From contig JAMXBB010000007.1 in the NCBI GenBank assembly GCA_024138015.1, positions 113,512,840 to 113,576,839 on the forward strand: 64,000 nt of DNA. Reading direction: 5' to 3'. A program made the position numbers and the translations under genes. The DNA is from Lumnitzera littorea. Its lineage: Eukaryota > Streptophyta > Magnoliopsida > Myrtales > Combretaceae. Positions 20,301 through 31,535 of this stretch are shown piece by piece. Position 1 is the stretch's first letter. Each line of letters opens with the position of its first letter. A model generated the notes under the pieces. That model worked only from the letters and a program-made list of their open reading frames with translations, searched no databases and had not been told where the DNA came from.

Positions 20301-23300
20301 CTTAGACCAATGTAGAACTCATCCTTTAACAACTCTTCATTATTTGTTCCGACATCAATGGTGACAGGCAAGCACTGCAAATATGATGATCAAGCTATCT
20401 TACTACCACAAGAAGTCATAGCAGACTAGATGCACCAAAGTTTACTGAGACTTGACTGCATAAAGGCTTGGGAATGCCACGTTATTTTCTTGACAATTTC
20501 TTGCAAACTAATAAAACACACACACATATACACATACTAGAATCATCCTTGGTAAAGAAACAAGTTGTATATCTGTTCATGATCAGGTCATAGGATAATG
20601 CCATTATAATTTCATAATGTTCCTGAATGCGGTGGATTGATTGTATAACCTCAAATTTCTAGTTTGATTTCAATGTGTCAATATCCTGTCTATTCTTATA
20701 GGATTCAAAGAAAAAGAAATTGAAATCCCTACTGCTGAGGGGCGAAGTCCTCCAAGTGCTGTATAAAGTGCAAGCTTCCCTACAGGTATCCCCATTCCCT
20801 GAAAAAGAGAAGAAATTGTATGCACTTGTGGTAAATCGAGTATGCAAAAAAACCATGTAAACTTCTAATGGATCAAATGATATTTTACTAAATGAACTAG
20901 GTGGAAGTACCTGGCAACCAAGATCACCAAGCCCCAAGATACGTTCACCATCGGTCACCACAATGACTTGCACGCTCCTCTCTGGCCAGTTTTTCAATAC
21001 CTCAAGTATCTTTCCCCTGCAAAACACAGCATGTAGGATGCTTTTAGCAGGGAGGCTGAGAAGCATCAGCATAATTGTATATGGTGACTGGAAGCTGTAA
21101 ACCATACTTCTCTTTTAAGCTAATATAAAGACCCTGTGGGCGCCTAAATATGCTGCCATATTTCTGGCAAGCCTCACCAACAGTTGGAGTGTACACCACT
21201 GGTAGCAGTTCCTCAACATTATCAATGAGAAGTTTGTAAAACAGTCTTTCATTCCTCTCCTACACAGTGCAAATATGTGACCTTTTGAGCCATACAAATC
21301 AAAAACCAGAATTTGTGGTCTGCATTTGACTGATATAAGAAAAATTTATAGTCCATTATGAATCTGGGAAGAATCAAATCTAGGCTTATTGATGATCCAT
21401 CATCATCTTTCTTTCATAGCACCTTACTTCCATGGGAAGTCAAATCCCCATTTCCACCTTGAAAGAAAGATGTCCTGAACCACTGGACAATTGGCCATAT
21501 CTGTCTGATGCCATCATATCATACTATGTTCATGGTATAATATGAACAAATTCAATTGAACAGGTCCTTAAATAGTTAATTTATTTACATTACATCATCG
21601 TGGAAGACGGTTGAATCATAATTGTTGGTTGATCACTCAACCTCAAAAGTCAGTCCTAAGAAATATGCCTCCATGGATCAGCTTCACAAACTCATAACAA
21701 TATTGACGAATAAATAAAGGAGGAAAAAAGAAAGTCATTAATATTATCCATATATCAGGAAATTGACGCAATAGAGCTCTTACCTGGAGGTCCATCATGG
21801 CCATATATCTCTGCAATGGAACTTTGTATTGGCGGAGTATGCACACCAACTTCTTTTCCTGTTAAAAAGTCAGCAAAATGAATGAGCAAAACCCATAATA
21901 TTGAAGCAAAGATAGACCTCTGCCAGGAGACTGACCTGAAGCTCCTGGTTCAGGATAGCTGGGGGCAGAAGGCCGCGCAGGTAGTGAGCATCTCTTTCAT
22001 TCTCAGAGAAGGCTAATCCTTTGTTGTGGCGTGGGTCTCGCAACAACGTATAACCACTTCAATGCAAGCATAAAGGAAGGTCAGCAGATTAACAAATTAA
22101 GAAGAATTTTGTGCTCTTTGTATCATAAAGGAAGTGGAACACTAAGGCAATTACAGTAATCGGCAGGTCAAAGTGAAATATGCACACAGTATATCCCTGA
22201 TTTTTGCTATCACAGTCGATTCTACAATTGGGAGGCTGTTAAGCAAGTAGAGGAGGGAAATGGATGCTATTATATTAGGAAGTGACAACATAAATAAGCT
22301 AGAGCTATTTCATCAACTAAGAACACCTAATTATTCAGCACACAAACGTTCAATCAATTTTATATTTAATGCTTATCAATTTGGTATGAAATAACACAAG
22401 TTGTTCTTAGAGTAACACGCTCAGATTAGATCCCTTGTGTGCACAAACCAACCCTTGAAATTTTGGAGGGAAGACAGGATATACTATTGAAGATCTTTAG
22501 TTCTACTACTATCTTCTCCGACTTGTTCAAAAGATTTTAGAAAGGGTTAATATTACAAATGTTACCTAAATTTGACCAAAATGTATTATTTACTACCTAT
22601 ATTTTGAAAAAATCAATCCGCTACCTTAGTGAAGCTTTCATGATCATTTTCACTACCTGAATCAACTTTGTTAAGTTTGTTTGTTGACATGGGTACAAGC
22701 ATGAATCAAGAATTAACCCACGGTCACTAGGTTAAATGACCTACTTTTTGAACTAGGTTAAATGATCTACTTTTTGAATTGGATCGCAATTCATTTTGCC
22801 TTGGCCACTTGGTGAGGTGCACACAACACCCTTTAGGTGGCCACTAGCACTAGGATGGTAGGAATATTTAATTCTTGATTCACCCCTATGTCTAAGTTGG
22901 CAAAGCTACTTAACGGGATAAGATAGGGTAGTAAAAAAGACAAAAAAACTTCAATTAGATGGTCAATCCATCCTTTCGAAGTACAAATCACATTTTAGCA
23001 TAGTTTGGATATCATTTATTACAATAATAAAAAATGGTTTGAAATCTGGACTAACCTGACAATTTCCTGTCTATACATCAAGTCAAATTTTTTACTAATA
23101 TTTTCTCGTCCTCTTATATTGCAATAGAACATTAGATATCTAATAGGGCAAAGCAACGGGCAGCATAAAAAGAAAATTCAACTGAAAAAAGAAAAGAAAA
23201 GAAAATAATTCTAGAAAAGCAACAGATCCTTCAAATTCTATCGGAAATCAATATCAAGATTTGTGATACTCTCTGTACAAATGATTTCATTACACTGTTA

Positions 23301-23649
23301 GGGAAAAAAAAAAAGGAAGAAGTATTCAACTAGACAATAACTGTAACCTTATAATTAAATCACGGCTAAAACACACATATGGACACTAAGATAAGTCTTA
23401 TAACGCGATTCACAAACTCTTAAAACTTGCAAACATCTCAATAGAACGATGATTAAGTTGAGGCTATAACGCATGGTTAAATGTCAGGTATAATGTAAAA
23501 TGAGTTTACCTAGCAACGGATGTAGTCCAAGGGGTAACAAGGTGATCCTCCGTGGCAAAATCCTCACCATACACATCCTCAACACCACCGCCTTTACCGT
23601 TACTATGCATATCCACCACACCAGTGTTTCCATTCATTACCTTCTCCAT
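17377..23649 (-). CDS. NADP-ME: NADP-dependent malic enzyme, cytosolic type, 19 exons
   Basis: Exons (minus, 5' to 3'): 23649-23510, 22056-21936, 21858-21784, 21259-21108, 21016-20911, 20798-20733, 20374-20279, 20139-20068, 19951-19868, 19639-19541, 19173-19126, 19045-18992, 18887-18789, 18701-18612, 18497-18420, 18327-18253, 18135-18045, 17737-17609, 17465-17377. All introns are GT-AG, and the join is open for 587 aa, the usual length. It catalyses oxidative decarboxylation of malate to pyruvate, CO2 and NADPH. Visible motifs: VVYTPTVGEAC (catalytic Tyr about 135), VVTDGERILGLGDLG, FEDFANHNAF and FNDDIQGT (metal ligands E278, D279, D302), the Rossmann loop FLGAGEAGTG (from 332), and ILALSNPTSQ. 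The C-terminus is MYSPGYRNYR. The ATG at 23649 is preceded by an in-frame stop and begins MEKVMNGNTG. No transit peptide is visible, so a cytosolic location is inferred. No inactivating change was seen. Confidence 0.96.
18540..18606. repeat. AC/GA microsatellite in a malic enzyme intron
   Basis: ACACACACAAAACAC followed by (GA)n with interruptions fills much of the 114-base intron between the exons at 18612-18701 and 18420-18497. It leaves both splice sites intact. Confidence 0.85.
22545..22980. mobile_element. Probable MITE or other short non-autonomous element in malic enzyme intron 1
   Basis: A segment of different character starts at GGGTTAATATTACAAATGTTACC and runs through ATTTGACCAAAATGTA, TTTTGAAAAAATCAATCC and GTTTGTTGACATGGG, the style of short non-autonomous elements in plant introns. 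It contains a perfect-spaced 26-bp tandem repeat (22727-22752 and 22753-22778, one mismatch). Terminal repeats and target-site duplication were not resolved. Confidence 0.4.
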
Positions 23650-24250
23650 AATTCGTTCACACACTTTTCTCTGTCCTCCCACTAACACCAATCTCTACAA
23701 CAGAAAAAGCTAAGCTATCTCAATAACGATACAATGCAATGCAAGATTGGAAATTTAGAACTGGGTATTTATAGTTAAGTTGAGCGTCGAAAAGGGCATC
23801 GATTATTTGTCAAAATGAGTGTGGGTACGGTACAATGCATTTTTTGAACGTGGACTCAAGACAACGTGTGCGACTATGATTTGAATAATGATGCTGAATT
23901 GTTATTGTTACTGTTATTATTAAAAGTGGAGATTACTTTGGGAATGGGTTAAGCGAGATATGGAATGTGTAACATGATGACAACTTTAGAGAGATTATGA
24001 TGACTGCTTGGTAAATGGTAATGCTTAATGTAATGTAAAGGTACCTACCAGGAAAGTATGTCTTCCTAAGGTCAGCATAGGGGAGCTAACGGCGTCTGCA
24101 ACTCTTCTATATTTGCCGCGTATAGAGAGAAAAAAAGAGAGAGAGAGGGAATTTTTCTTCTTTTATTTAATTTAATTTTCTTCAGTTTCACACGTACCGT
24201 AATTTTTATTTAATAACCGACAACTTTTCTTTAGTACATATTACTAGAAT
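23650..24250 (-). promoter_or_regulatory. Probable 5' UTR and promoter of the malic enzyme gene
   Basis: Upstream of the ATG at 23649 on the minus strand. A GA-rich tract (about 24127-24150) reads as CT-rich on the coding strand, a common plant core-promoter or leader feature. Beyond about 24200 the sequence becomes AT-rich with no coding content. The transcription start is unknown. Confidence 0.4.
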
Positions 24251-24412
24251 ATTTCAAACTTACTTTTCTCCTCCTGCTTTTTTTCTTTTCTACATCAATT
24301 TCGTTAGAATGAATGAAAAAGAAAGACATGTTTAGTTTCATATTTTCAAAGGTGTTATTAATCAAATAAACTAAAAGATAACAAAAAAGGATTATGACGA
24401 ATGCGATGCTAG

Positions 24413-24439
24413 TTATATATATATATATATATATATATT
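24413..24439. repeat. (TA)n microsatellite
   Basis: Uninterrupted TA dinucleotide run of about 27 bases. Confidence 0.95.
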
Positions 24440-26686
24440 CCAACTACTATATAGATACAAGTTGGTTGTTTGAGAAGGAAAAATTAAAGTGGATCTATTT
24501 CATTAAAAAATTAGTATTTATATTATTTAGCTATAAAAATTTTAATATGAATAAGAACTTTACATTGTCAAATAACTCTCGATATTTGCTCTATAAAAAA
24601 TCGTTCTTCGGCTAAAATGAAAACTTCCCATTTTCATGGTTCTAAGGATAATTTCACTTGCTTTAATTATAGGGGTAGGATTGGCAATTTAAGATATGAT
24701 CCATGAATTCGAACAAGACATAAGACAATTATAAATGGATTTGTATATGGAAAAAAAAGTAACACAAGATACAAACGGGTTTGATTTATTTAAATATAAA
24801 AAAATTCATATCTATGTTTATGTTCAACTTGTGAACCATTTATAAACCCATTTATTAAACAGATCACATAGACATATTGCAGGTTCAACTTATGAACCCT
24901 TTTAAATTTAAAATAACCAATATTTCGAAAGATATAAGAGCATTATTTTTTTATTTCATGGATATGTGAAGGATGGCACAAGTGTAAGTCCAAATATTAG
25001 TAGTGTTGTCTCCGAGTTCTTACTAGTAGGTGTTAGGACTCTATATATGGAAGGCCTGCAAAACAATACACTATGAGAAGACACTGAAGGGTTATCTAGC
25101 ATGACCACTATGAGGTTTTTAAAAGTATGAAGTAATTTGGAATAATATGTAAGCTTGATATGCACAGTTTAAAGAGACTTATTGTTGGCAGTGACTTGAT
25201 ATTTATAGTAAAGTGGAGCCAGCGTTTAAATGTTATTTTGGTGAGAGAGATCTTCTCCTACAAGTATAAGAGAATGGGATTGTTATATCTAATATGTCTC
25301 ACTTATTCTAGATATAGCTGTTCAACATTAACTGATCATTATCTTATGTATTCTAATCTTTACAGAGCTTACTAAGCTTGGTCAATATGAGCCTAGAGCT
25401 TAAGCCCACAAGGGTGTGCTCCATATTACAAGATGTATCGAGTCCGGTTAAGCTTAATAGGCTCATGTTCAAAGTGCCCTATCAATAAGTAGTAATAAAT
25501 AAGAATTTAAGATTTCATTGATGATAAATGGGCAAATGGTTTATAAGAAATTTTTCCTTTTCACAAATACATATATTGGATTTAAATTTATTTTATTCGT
25601 TATGATATTTGTAGTTTTTATTTTATCTAGGAATTTCAATCTTGTGAAGTGAGCAAACACTTAAAACACTTAAAGGTGATGATAATATGGACTATAAATA
25701 TATTTACATAAGAAGTGGCATATGATTGTTGAATCACATATTTTGAGTTATTGAAATCCAGATCAATTCCTCAAGTCACAAAAATAGCAATTGATATCTT
25801 ATGCATATTGATATCTATGATAATGTTAGAATCCGCATTTAGTATGCTGTCAACTTCTTAATCATTTAAACCTAACATTTTTGTCCTTACCTTAGACTTA
25901 GATGGTAGGTCTTTTTTTTTTTTTTAAATATATGCCCTTTTAATGATGGGCCAGTTCTTTCTTTTTTCCCTTTTAATATGCCTACTAAAAAATGTTTGCC
26001 TCATTTTGGTTGGACTTTTATTTATTTTTGGTGTCCTTCTCTTTTTCAAAGTGGATGCCCCTTTTCTTTTTTGTTTTTTTGAAGCAGATGAAATGGGTAG
26101 GGAAGCTCTATGGTTTTGGATTTTGGGTTTTTGAATTTTATCAGGCTTTGGATAAGTTTATTCGTCGTTTAAAAATAAAGCTAAGTCTATGTTTCATGGC
26201 TTGATTAGGGGTTCCTTTAAGAATAGTTACCTTTTAGCCATGGATTGAGAGAATGGTTGCTAAGCTTTCAGGTTGGGTTGTACAGTTTAAAAGCAACCCT
26301 TAAAACCTATAGAACTCCTCTAATTGACAAAGCAATGAGTTGATTCATTTGTGTGTTCTTATCTAATAAATTTCTAATTTACACAAAAGGTTGCTAAAAA
26401 GCAGTTGATTTTGAAAAAGGTGTTATTACAAAAAAAGTTGACTAATTCACATAATACTATTAAAGTATTAACCTAGAGGTGATGAACTTTTTATTATAGA
26501 AATGGTATCTTATAATGGATAACTTATCTCCAAACAATTTTTCATCTACAACAAGAACAAAATGTAAGGTTAGGATTGGTAGTAAGGAATTGATTGACTT
26601 ATATCAAAAGGTAATTGATAGTTATATATTGATAATATTTCGTTTTCAAAGACTTATAGAAAATGAAATTGGTAAGAAATTGATAG
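24440..26686. other. Intergenic, no gene recognised
   Basis: AT-rich with scattered short ORFs (longest about 70 codons) of no recognisable similarity. A T-rich run sits at about 25910-25925. The GAGCCTAGAGCTTAAGCCC stretch at about 25390 resembles the dispersed AGCTTAAGCTC-type repeats elsewhere in the window. No domain, RNA gene or terminal repeats were found. Confidence 0.5.
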
Positions 26687-26890
26687 TTATTGATAATTGC
26701 AAAACAAGGTAATGAGTAAAGTAACATGAATCCCTATATCATGAAATATATACAAGACCCATAGCGGTTCTTTTGTAATAGAAGTCATACTTTTATATTC
26801 AACTTCTATCAAAGAGGTCGAAATGGTATTTTGTGTTTTTTTGTTTTCCATGAAATGAGCAATTTGCCAAGTAGTGCACAATATTCATGA
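26687..26890 (-). mobile_element. Ty1/copia RNase H fragment
   Basis: Minus-strand translation gives the C-terminal copia RNase H block: KKTQNTISTSLIEVEYKSM, then EPLWVLYIFHDIGI and LFCNYQ (normally YCDNQ). The usual motif of this region is KKQNTVSRSSAEAEYR-M. It matches the copia gag and primer-binding site to the right in strand. Everything between (integrase, RT) is missing. Confidence 0.7.
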
Positions 26891-27113
26891 AATCATGTAA
26901 ACATAAATTGTAATATTTGAATCCCAATATATATTTTTTATACTTCCTTAGGTAAATAATTTGTTTAATTTATGAACCGTTCACTTCAAAGCGAATTCAT
27001 TATAGATGTCTTAAGTAAATCGACTCTAAAATAAGTACTGTAAGGTGAGTTTTTATCATATAATGATTGATACGGTATGATTGTTACGATTCTATCATTT
27101 TGAGATGTAATAT
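26891..27113 (+). mobile_element. Diverged relic of LTR family A (3' end)
   Basis: It aligns in order with the end of the LTRs at 49653 and 55530: TTCCTTAGGTAAATAATTTG, CACTTCAAAGCGAAT, TAAGTACTGTAAGGTGAG, TTGTTACGATTCTA, ending GAGATGTAATA where intact copies have GGGCGTAACA. Only about 220 bases remain. It sits between two pieces of a copia element of opposite strand. Confidence 0.65.
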
Positions 27114-27119
27114 GACCCA

Positions 27120-27656
27120 AACTCAATTAGCGGATCTTTTAACTTCCACAACTACAACTTGGATATGGATTGATTGACTATAATTCTTCCCAAAAGCATT
27201 TTAGCTTACTGTACTATGAAGTGATTGTCTAATTTTCCGGTCGTACATTTGCAATTTCACATTGTAATTGATAGATTAAAGGAACGTTGGTATGTCCATA
27301 CTATTTGTAAATCCAATCCCAAAGTTCTTTAGATGATAGAGCAAAGATGAAACTTTGTGCTAATACACTAGTCATTGAATTAAGCAACCAATAATGCACA
27401 ATGTAAAACAAAATCCATAGTACTTTCGCTTAGGAACTCTAATTTTAATTTCGCACCAAACGCCATACAAATAGATCGATTTCACGCCAAAAAGCTACTT
27501 CCATTAAAGACTGTATTAACTATAATCGTCTCTAGATTATCAGAGGATGAGATTATGTGATGGATCTAAAGTCTCTCCCGCTTGACTCATGATGATGTAT
27601 TTGAATGCAAATAGAAGAAAAACTAAAGAATTGATTAAGGATGAAGAATCGTCATT
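27120..27656 (-). mobile_element. Ty1/copia gag (UBN2-type) remnant
   Basis: Minus-strand translation with a few stops reads SSKELWDWIYK, GHTNVPLIYQLQCEIANV, YSKLKCFWEEL, then a PSCSCGS block. This is the typical order of the copia gag retrotransposon domain (LW-L, IYQLK-EI, Y--KLK-LWDEL, CxCG). It is followed upstream (to the right) by the primer-binding site. Confidence 0.7.
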
Positions 27657-27668
27657 TCTCTGATACCA
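27657..27668 (-). promoter_or_regulatory. Primer-binding site of the copia element (initiator tRNA-Met type)
   Basis: On the minus strand it reads TGGTATCAGAGA, matching the TGGTATCAGAGC primer-binding site common to plant copia elements except for the last base. It lies directly beside the presumed LTR terminus (CTTCTCA, 27671-27677 region) and upstream of gag, as expected. Confidence 0.75.
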
Positions 27669-27669
27669 A

Positions 27670-27960
27670 GTGAGAAGAAAGACTAGAAGGAATAATGCAA
27701 AATTAGCTACCTTGCTCTTGCTCTAATCCAAGACTCCATGGAATAATGAGTGTTTGTGTTACTCGAATAACCAAAAGCATATAAGTACAGTTTTTTGTTT
27801 TTTATGTACTTATACTACAGTGAAGCAAAAGTTACAAACTTAACTAACTTTCGGAAAGAATACGTAATCAAAAGAAAAATGACTGCTATCTATTATCCGA
27901 TTAATCTTTTTGATAAAAATTTTCCGATCACTTAAGTTGTCTGATTTGTCGATGATGCCT
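27670..27960 (-). mobile_element. Presumed 5' LTR of the copia element
   Basis: Position next to the primer-binding site implies an LTR in minus orientation beginning here and ending in CA at about 27671. A CATATAAGTAC block near 27778 may reflect an old promoter. The outer boundary is not defined because no second LTR copy is visible. Confidence 0.45.
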
Positions 27961-28359
27961 AATTTTGTATCCATAAATATTTCTTGCTAATAACATTACT
28001 TATTACATTATGGTCAAAACTGATTTATTCTATTGAAAGATTAACGTTTATACCACTAAAATATAATACATATATCTATATGTATAAAATAAAGTTTTAT
28101 TATTATTTCGGCAATTAATTGTAAGTACTACAAGAGCATGTTGATCTGAATATTTAATCAATGCTCTTACTTTTTATTTCAAAGCACATACTAATACACT
28201 TTTAACTTGTGATGTCTCTCCTCGTGGGCATGATCAACAAAATGATTCCTGAGTTGTCCATAATTTTACAAAAATATGAACGATTAATTGATTAATGCTA
28301 ATTGGGCCTGATTATATGTGCTTTTTTATTTCATGGAAATAAAATTTTGAAAATTCCAA

Positions 28360-28361
<2 letters not shown>

Positions 28362-28400
<39 letters not shown>
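28362..28400. repeat. (TC)n microsatellite
   Basis: Near-perfect TC run of about 39 bases with two CC interruptions. Confidence 0.95.
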
Positions 28401-28404
<4 letters not shown>

Positions 28405-29609
28405 ATAAATAGAACTGGATGTGGATAATAGAATGATAAAAATTGAAGTAAAAAAAGAAGCAATTATTCCACAGCATTCAGTGGTTAGATTTCTCATTGC
28501 CTATGAGACTGACGAATCCAATTCCAAGCAGTTGAAAAGTTTGAGTCATGTATTATCATTTTCCCATATTTACTGTTCTGGATTTTCTATTTGGACACAA
28601 GTCACATGCAGTGACCTGTCATGAACTGACAGGTTTAATCAATCTCGACTCGACACGTTGATTAGTAATGATTTAATTTATTTTTTATTCTTTTCCTGAA
28701 TTCATCTAAAGAGGAGAAATTAAAAAAAAAAAAGTTGTCCATGGATCGGAAGTCACAAGTCTCGTGGGTATAAGACAAATCTCACACATTTACAAATCTA
28801 TATTATATCAAATTATCAATTACCCTTCTTTGCAAAGTGACATGCATAAAGACAAACTTATGACCTAACCTATACGCTATTGACTTTACACATCTCACCT
28901 ACACATGTACATGATGCATTATTGAAAAGGGATGATGAGAAAGAGAGAGAAATATATGATAGGGAAAATATGGAAGATTTGATTGGTCAAGGCATAACAT
29001 AGTAGAGATGTTAAGCATTCGGAAGAAATCATGGTCATGAAATCGTGAACACGGTAGTGCCATTTAAAATTTTAAAATGCAAAGTTATTATATCTAAAAA
29101 GTCTATGGAATGAGCCATGTAAAGTATGAAAAAGATGTGAAAAAAATTCACGTTGATAATTGAACCAAGGCGGTGAACGTTGAAGAGTTGAAGAAGTTTA
29201 AAAAATGAAAACGCCGTAAATTGGAGAATTATATTTGACAAATACACAATTTCTTCTGCTATCTACTTTACACAACACGACTTTATTATCTATTTTACCG
29301 AACATGTTGAAAATTTTCTTTATAACTACTAAACTCTTCTATTAATGTGTTCAATTTCTCATTCCAATATAATAGTTTCCACATTTATTTACTTTTATAT
29401 CCCTAGCTTATATTAATTTTTATCAACTAAAATCATATTAAATTTTTTTCATTAATCAACCTGTGTTTTTAGATTATGGGAAATTTTTTATTGTTACATC
29501 ACTAGCAAAAACACTAATAGCTGCAAAGTTAAGATGCTAGCACCATCCAATACCTTTATATAAAACATAGAGCCAAATTATGATTTCCAAGATTTCATGT
29601 AGGATTAAA
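28401..29609. other. Intergenic, no gene recognised
   Basis: AT-rich. ORFs up to about 70 codons have no recognisable similarity. No repeat structure was resolved. Confidence 0.5.
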
Positions 29610-31535
29610 CTCTTAATGTAATGCAAAGTCCTTCACTAAGGTTTGAGCAAATGACACTTATGTATAACTTGAATATGGAGGAAGAGAAGGCATTTGAGGA
29701 AGAGGAGCAACTGGAGCAGGAGATGGAAGGCCCTTCCGCTAGTGAGGGGGGACACAGTGGTAAGTCGCCAAGGCGTTGAAATCCAAAATATTTACTAAAC
29801 ATTTTTGTAAAGTTGCAAGTGAAGGTGGAAATGTTCATGCATTTTGTAATTATTGTAACAAACATAACATATGGAAAACCGATAACGGATATGGAACATT
29901 GAGGAAGCACATGCGGTCAAACTGCCTAATGGAATATGGCCTATAGAATTCATAATAGTAAATAGTAAGGCCATTTGCCTACAAAGATCCATGTTATTTC
30001 ATTTTTACTAGGAAAAGTAACAGGAAGGTTTATGTAAAATGATTGTCAGTATGCATATCTCTTTTGAGGTAGGTAGCAATCCATTTCTCGTCTCCTATGA
30101 ACAAGAATGCTCAAATCTTAGTGCTCGATTGTTTTCTTTATGAACGTTATATAGAACAAATATTCATTTGTACCATAGTAGCAAGCGACAACTCGCAGCT
30201 ATCTTAAGTACTCTTGACGTACATGTTTCCATCTATGCAAACATATGGATGGACAGATGGAATTAGATCACATACATTGGCTTTACTTGCTACTGGGTGG
30301 ATGAAAAGTGGCGACTACAAAAAATAGTTACTTGCATTACGAAAATTTAACGAGTGCTACATAGCTTAAAATATTTACGATATTCTACGTACTATTCTAA
30401 AAGAGTACGAGTTGGGCAAAAAAATATTCTCTGTTGATTTTGATAATGTTGCAGCCAACTCGGAATGGCACATTCACTATGAGTGTCACATACTGAACTC
30501 ATGTGTCAAGGATGGCTTGGCTTGGCTTGTCTTGTCTAAACTTCAAAATGTGTCTCATCAAATAGGTAATTGATCAAAATTTAGATAAACCAATAAATCC
30601 CAAAAAGTGGATGAAATTTTGCAAAAGCAAGAGGAAATGCCCCAAGAGATTAAAAAGAGATGTATAGCATAGGTGAAATTCAACATATGAGCTTATCCAA
30701 AGTACCATCCCATTCAAAGATGATCTATGCCAATTTTCCTTGAAACATGTCCAAGAGGTTCTACTACACCTAAGTGATTAGGAACATTACACCAAGTTAT
30801 TTGTTATATTATTATTATTTTTTTATAGTTGACTAATACATTTTCGCAAATATACTAGCCTAGCTCTCATTTGTTTGTTATGTAAGCTGTAAACATACTA
30901 GCTACTCTGGCAAATACGTGTTATACGATATGATTACTAAATGATTATTTATGACATTTATCTCCATACTATTGTATTGGACTCTCGTATTAAAATTAAT
31001 ATCCGATTTTATTATATAAATTGTTACTATGAATATGCCGATAAGTTCTTCAATACATAAGATGTTTACTCAATTTCTACGAATAATGTCCTTTAGTGGA
31101 CGAACTGGGTATTACATGAGTTGTTTCAACATTTTTCATTCGTTTATGGTAACCAAGTTCCAACGAGTCCTTCGCCTCCCACTACTTCCCAATCATGTAG
31201 TGTTAGTAGTTTGCCTATTGTGAATCATTTGTTATCATAGAGATTGAAAAGGCAAAAAGGCTTTAGTGGGGGCTTAATAGAACTTGACAACTACCATAAA
31301 CAACTTTTGAGTTTGGTGACAACATTCACATCTGAGACTTTGATATCCTCGACTGGTGGAAGAGGTATGCAAAAACATTTCCAATTCTTTCTTGAATGGC
31401 AAGACATATCCTCACGGCTCCATCATCAAAAGTTGTTGTTGAATAAAGCTTTAGCACGGTTAGTCTAATTTTAGATGATCGTAGAGCATCACTATCGGTA
31501 GTAATCATAGAAGCTCTTGTATGCGTCAAAGATTA
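29610..31535 (+). pseudogene. Decayed hAT-superfamily transposase
   Basis: Several frames joined across stops give the conserved order of a plant hAT (Ac-like) transposase. An acidic N-terminus is followed by a BED-type zinc finger at about 29815-29935 (AFCNYCNKHNIW, then GYGTLRKHMRSNC). A catalytic-core segment follows at about 30190-30540 (SIYANIWMDRW, YWVDEKWRLQK, FDNVAANSEW, ECHILNSCVKDGL). The C-terminal dimerisation block lies at about 31335-31530 (DFDILDWWKRYAKTFPILS, MARHILTAPSS, SFSTV, EALVCVKD). In functional enzymes the last block is the hATC domain. Stops (for example after FPILS and VVVE) and frame changes make it dead. Terminal inverted repeats were not found, so the element boundaries are open. 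Confidence 0.8.

Noticed and set aside
23506..23691. Longer N-terminus for the malic enzyme starting at 23691
   Set aside because: That codon is TTG, with an in-frame stop just before it. The first ATG in frame is at 23649 and fits the family.
29605..29910. 101-codon minus-strand ORF
   Set aside because: Shadow of the BED zinc-finger region of the plus-strand hAT transposase remnant.
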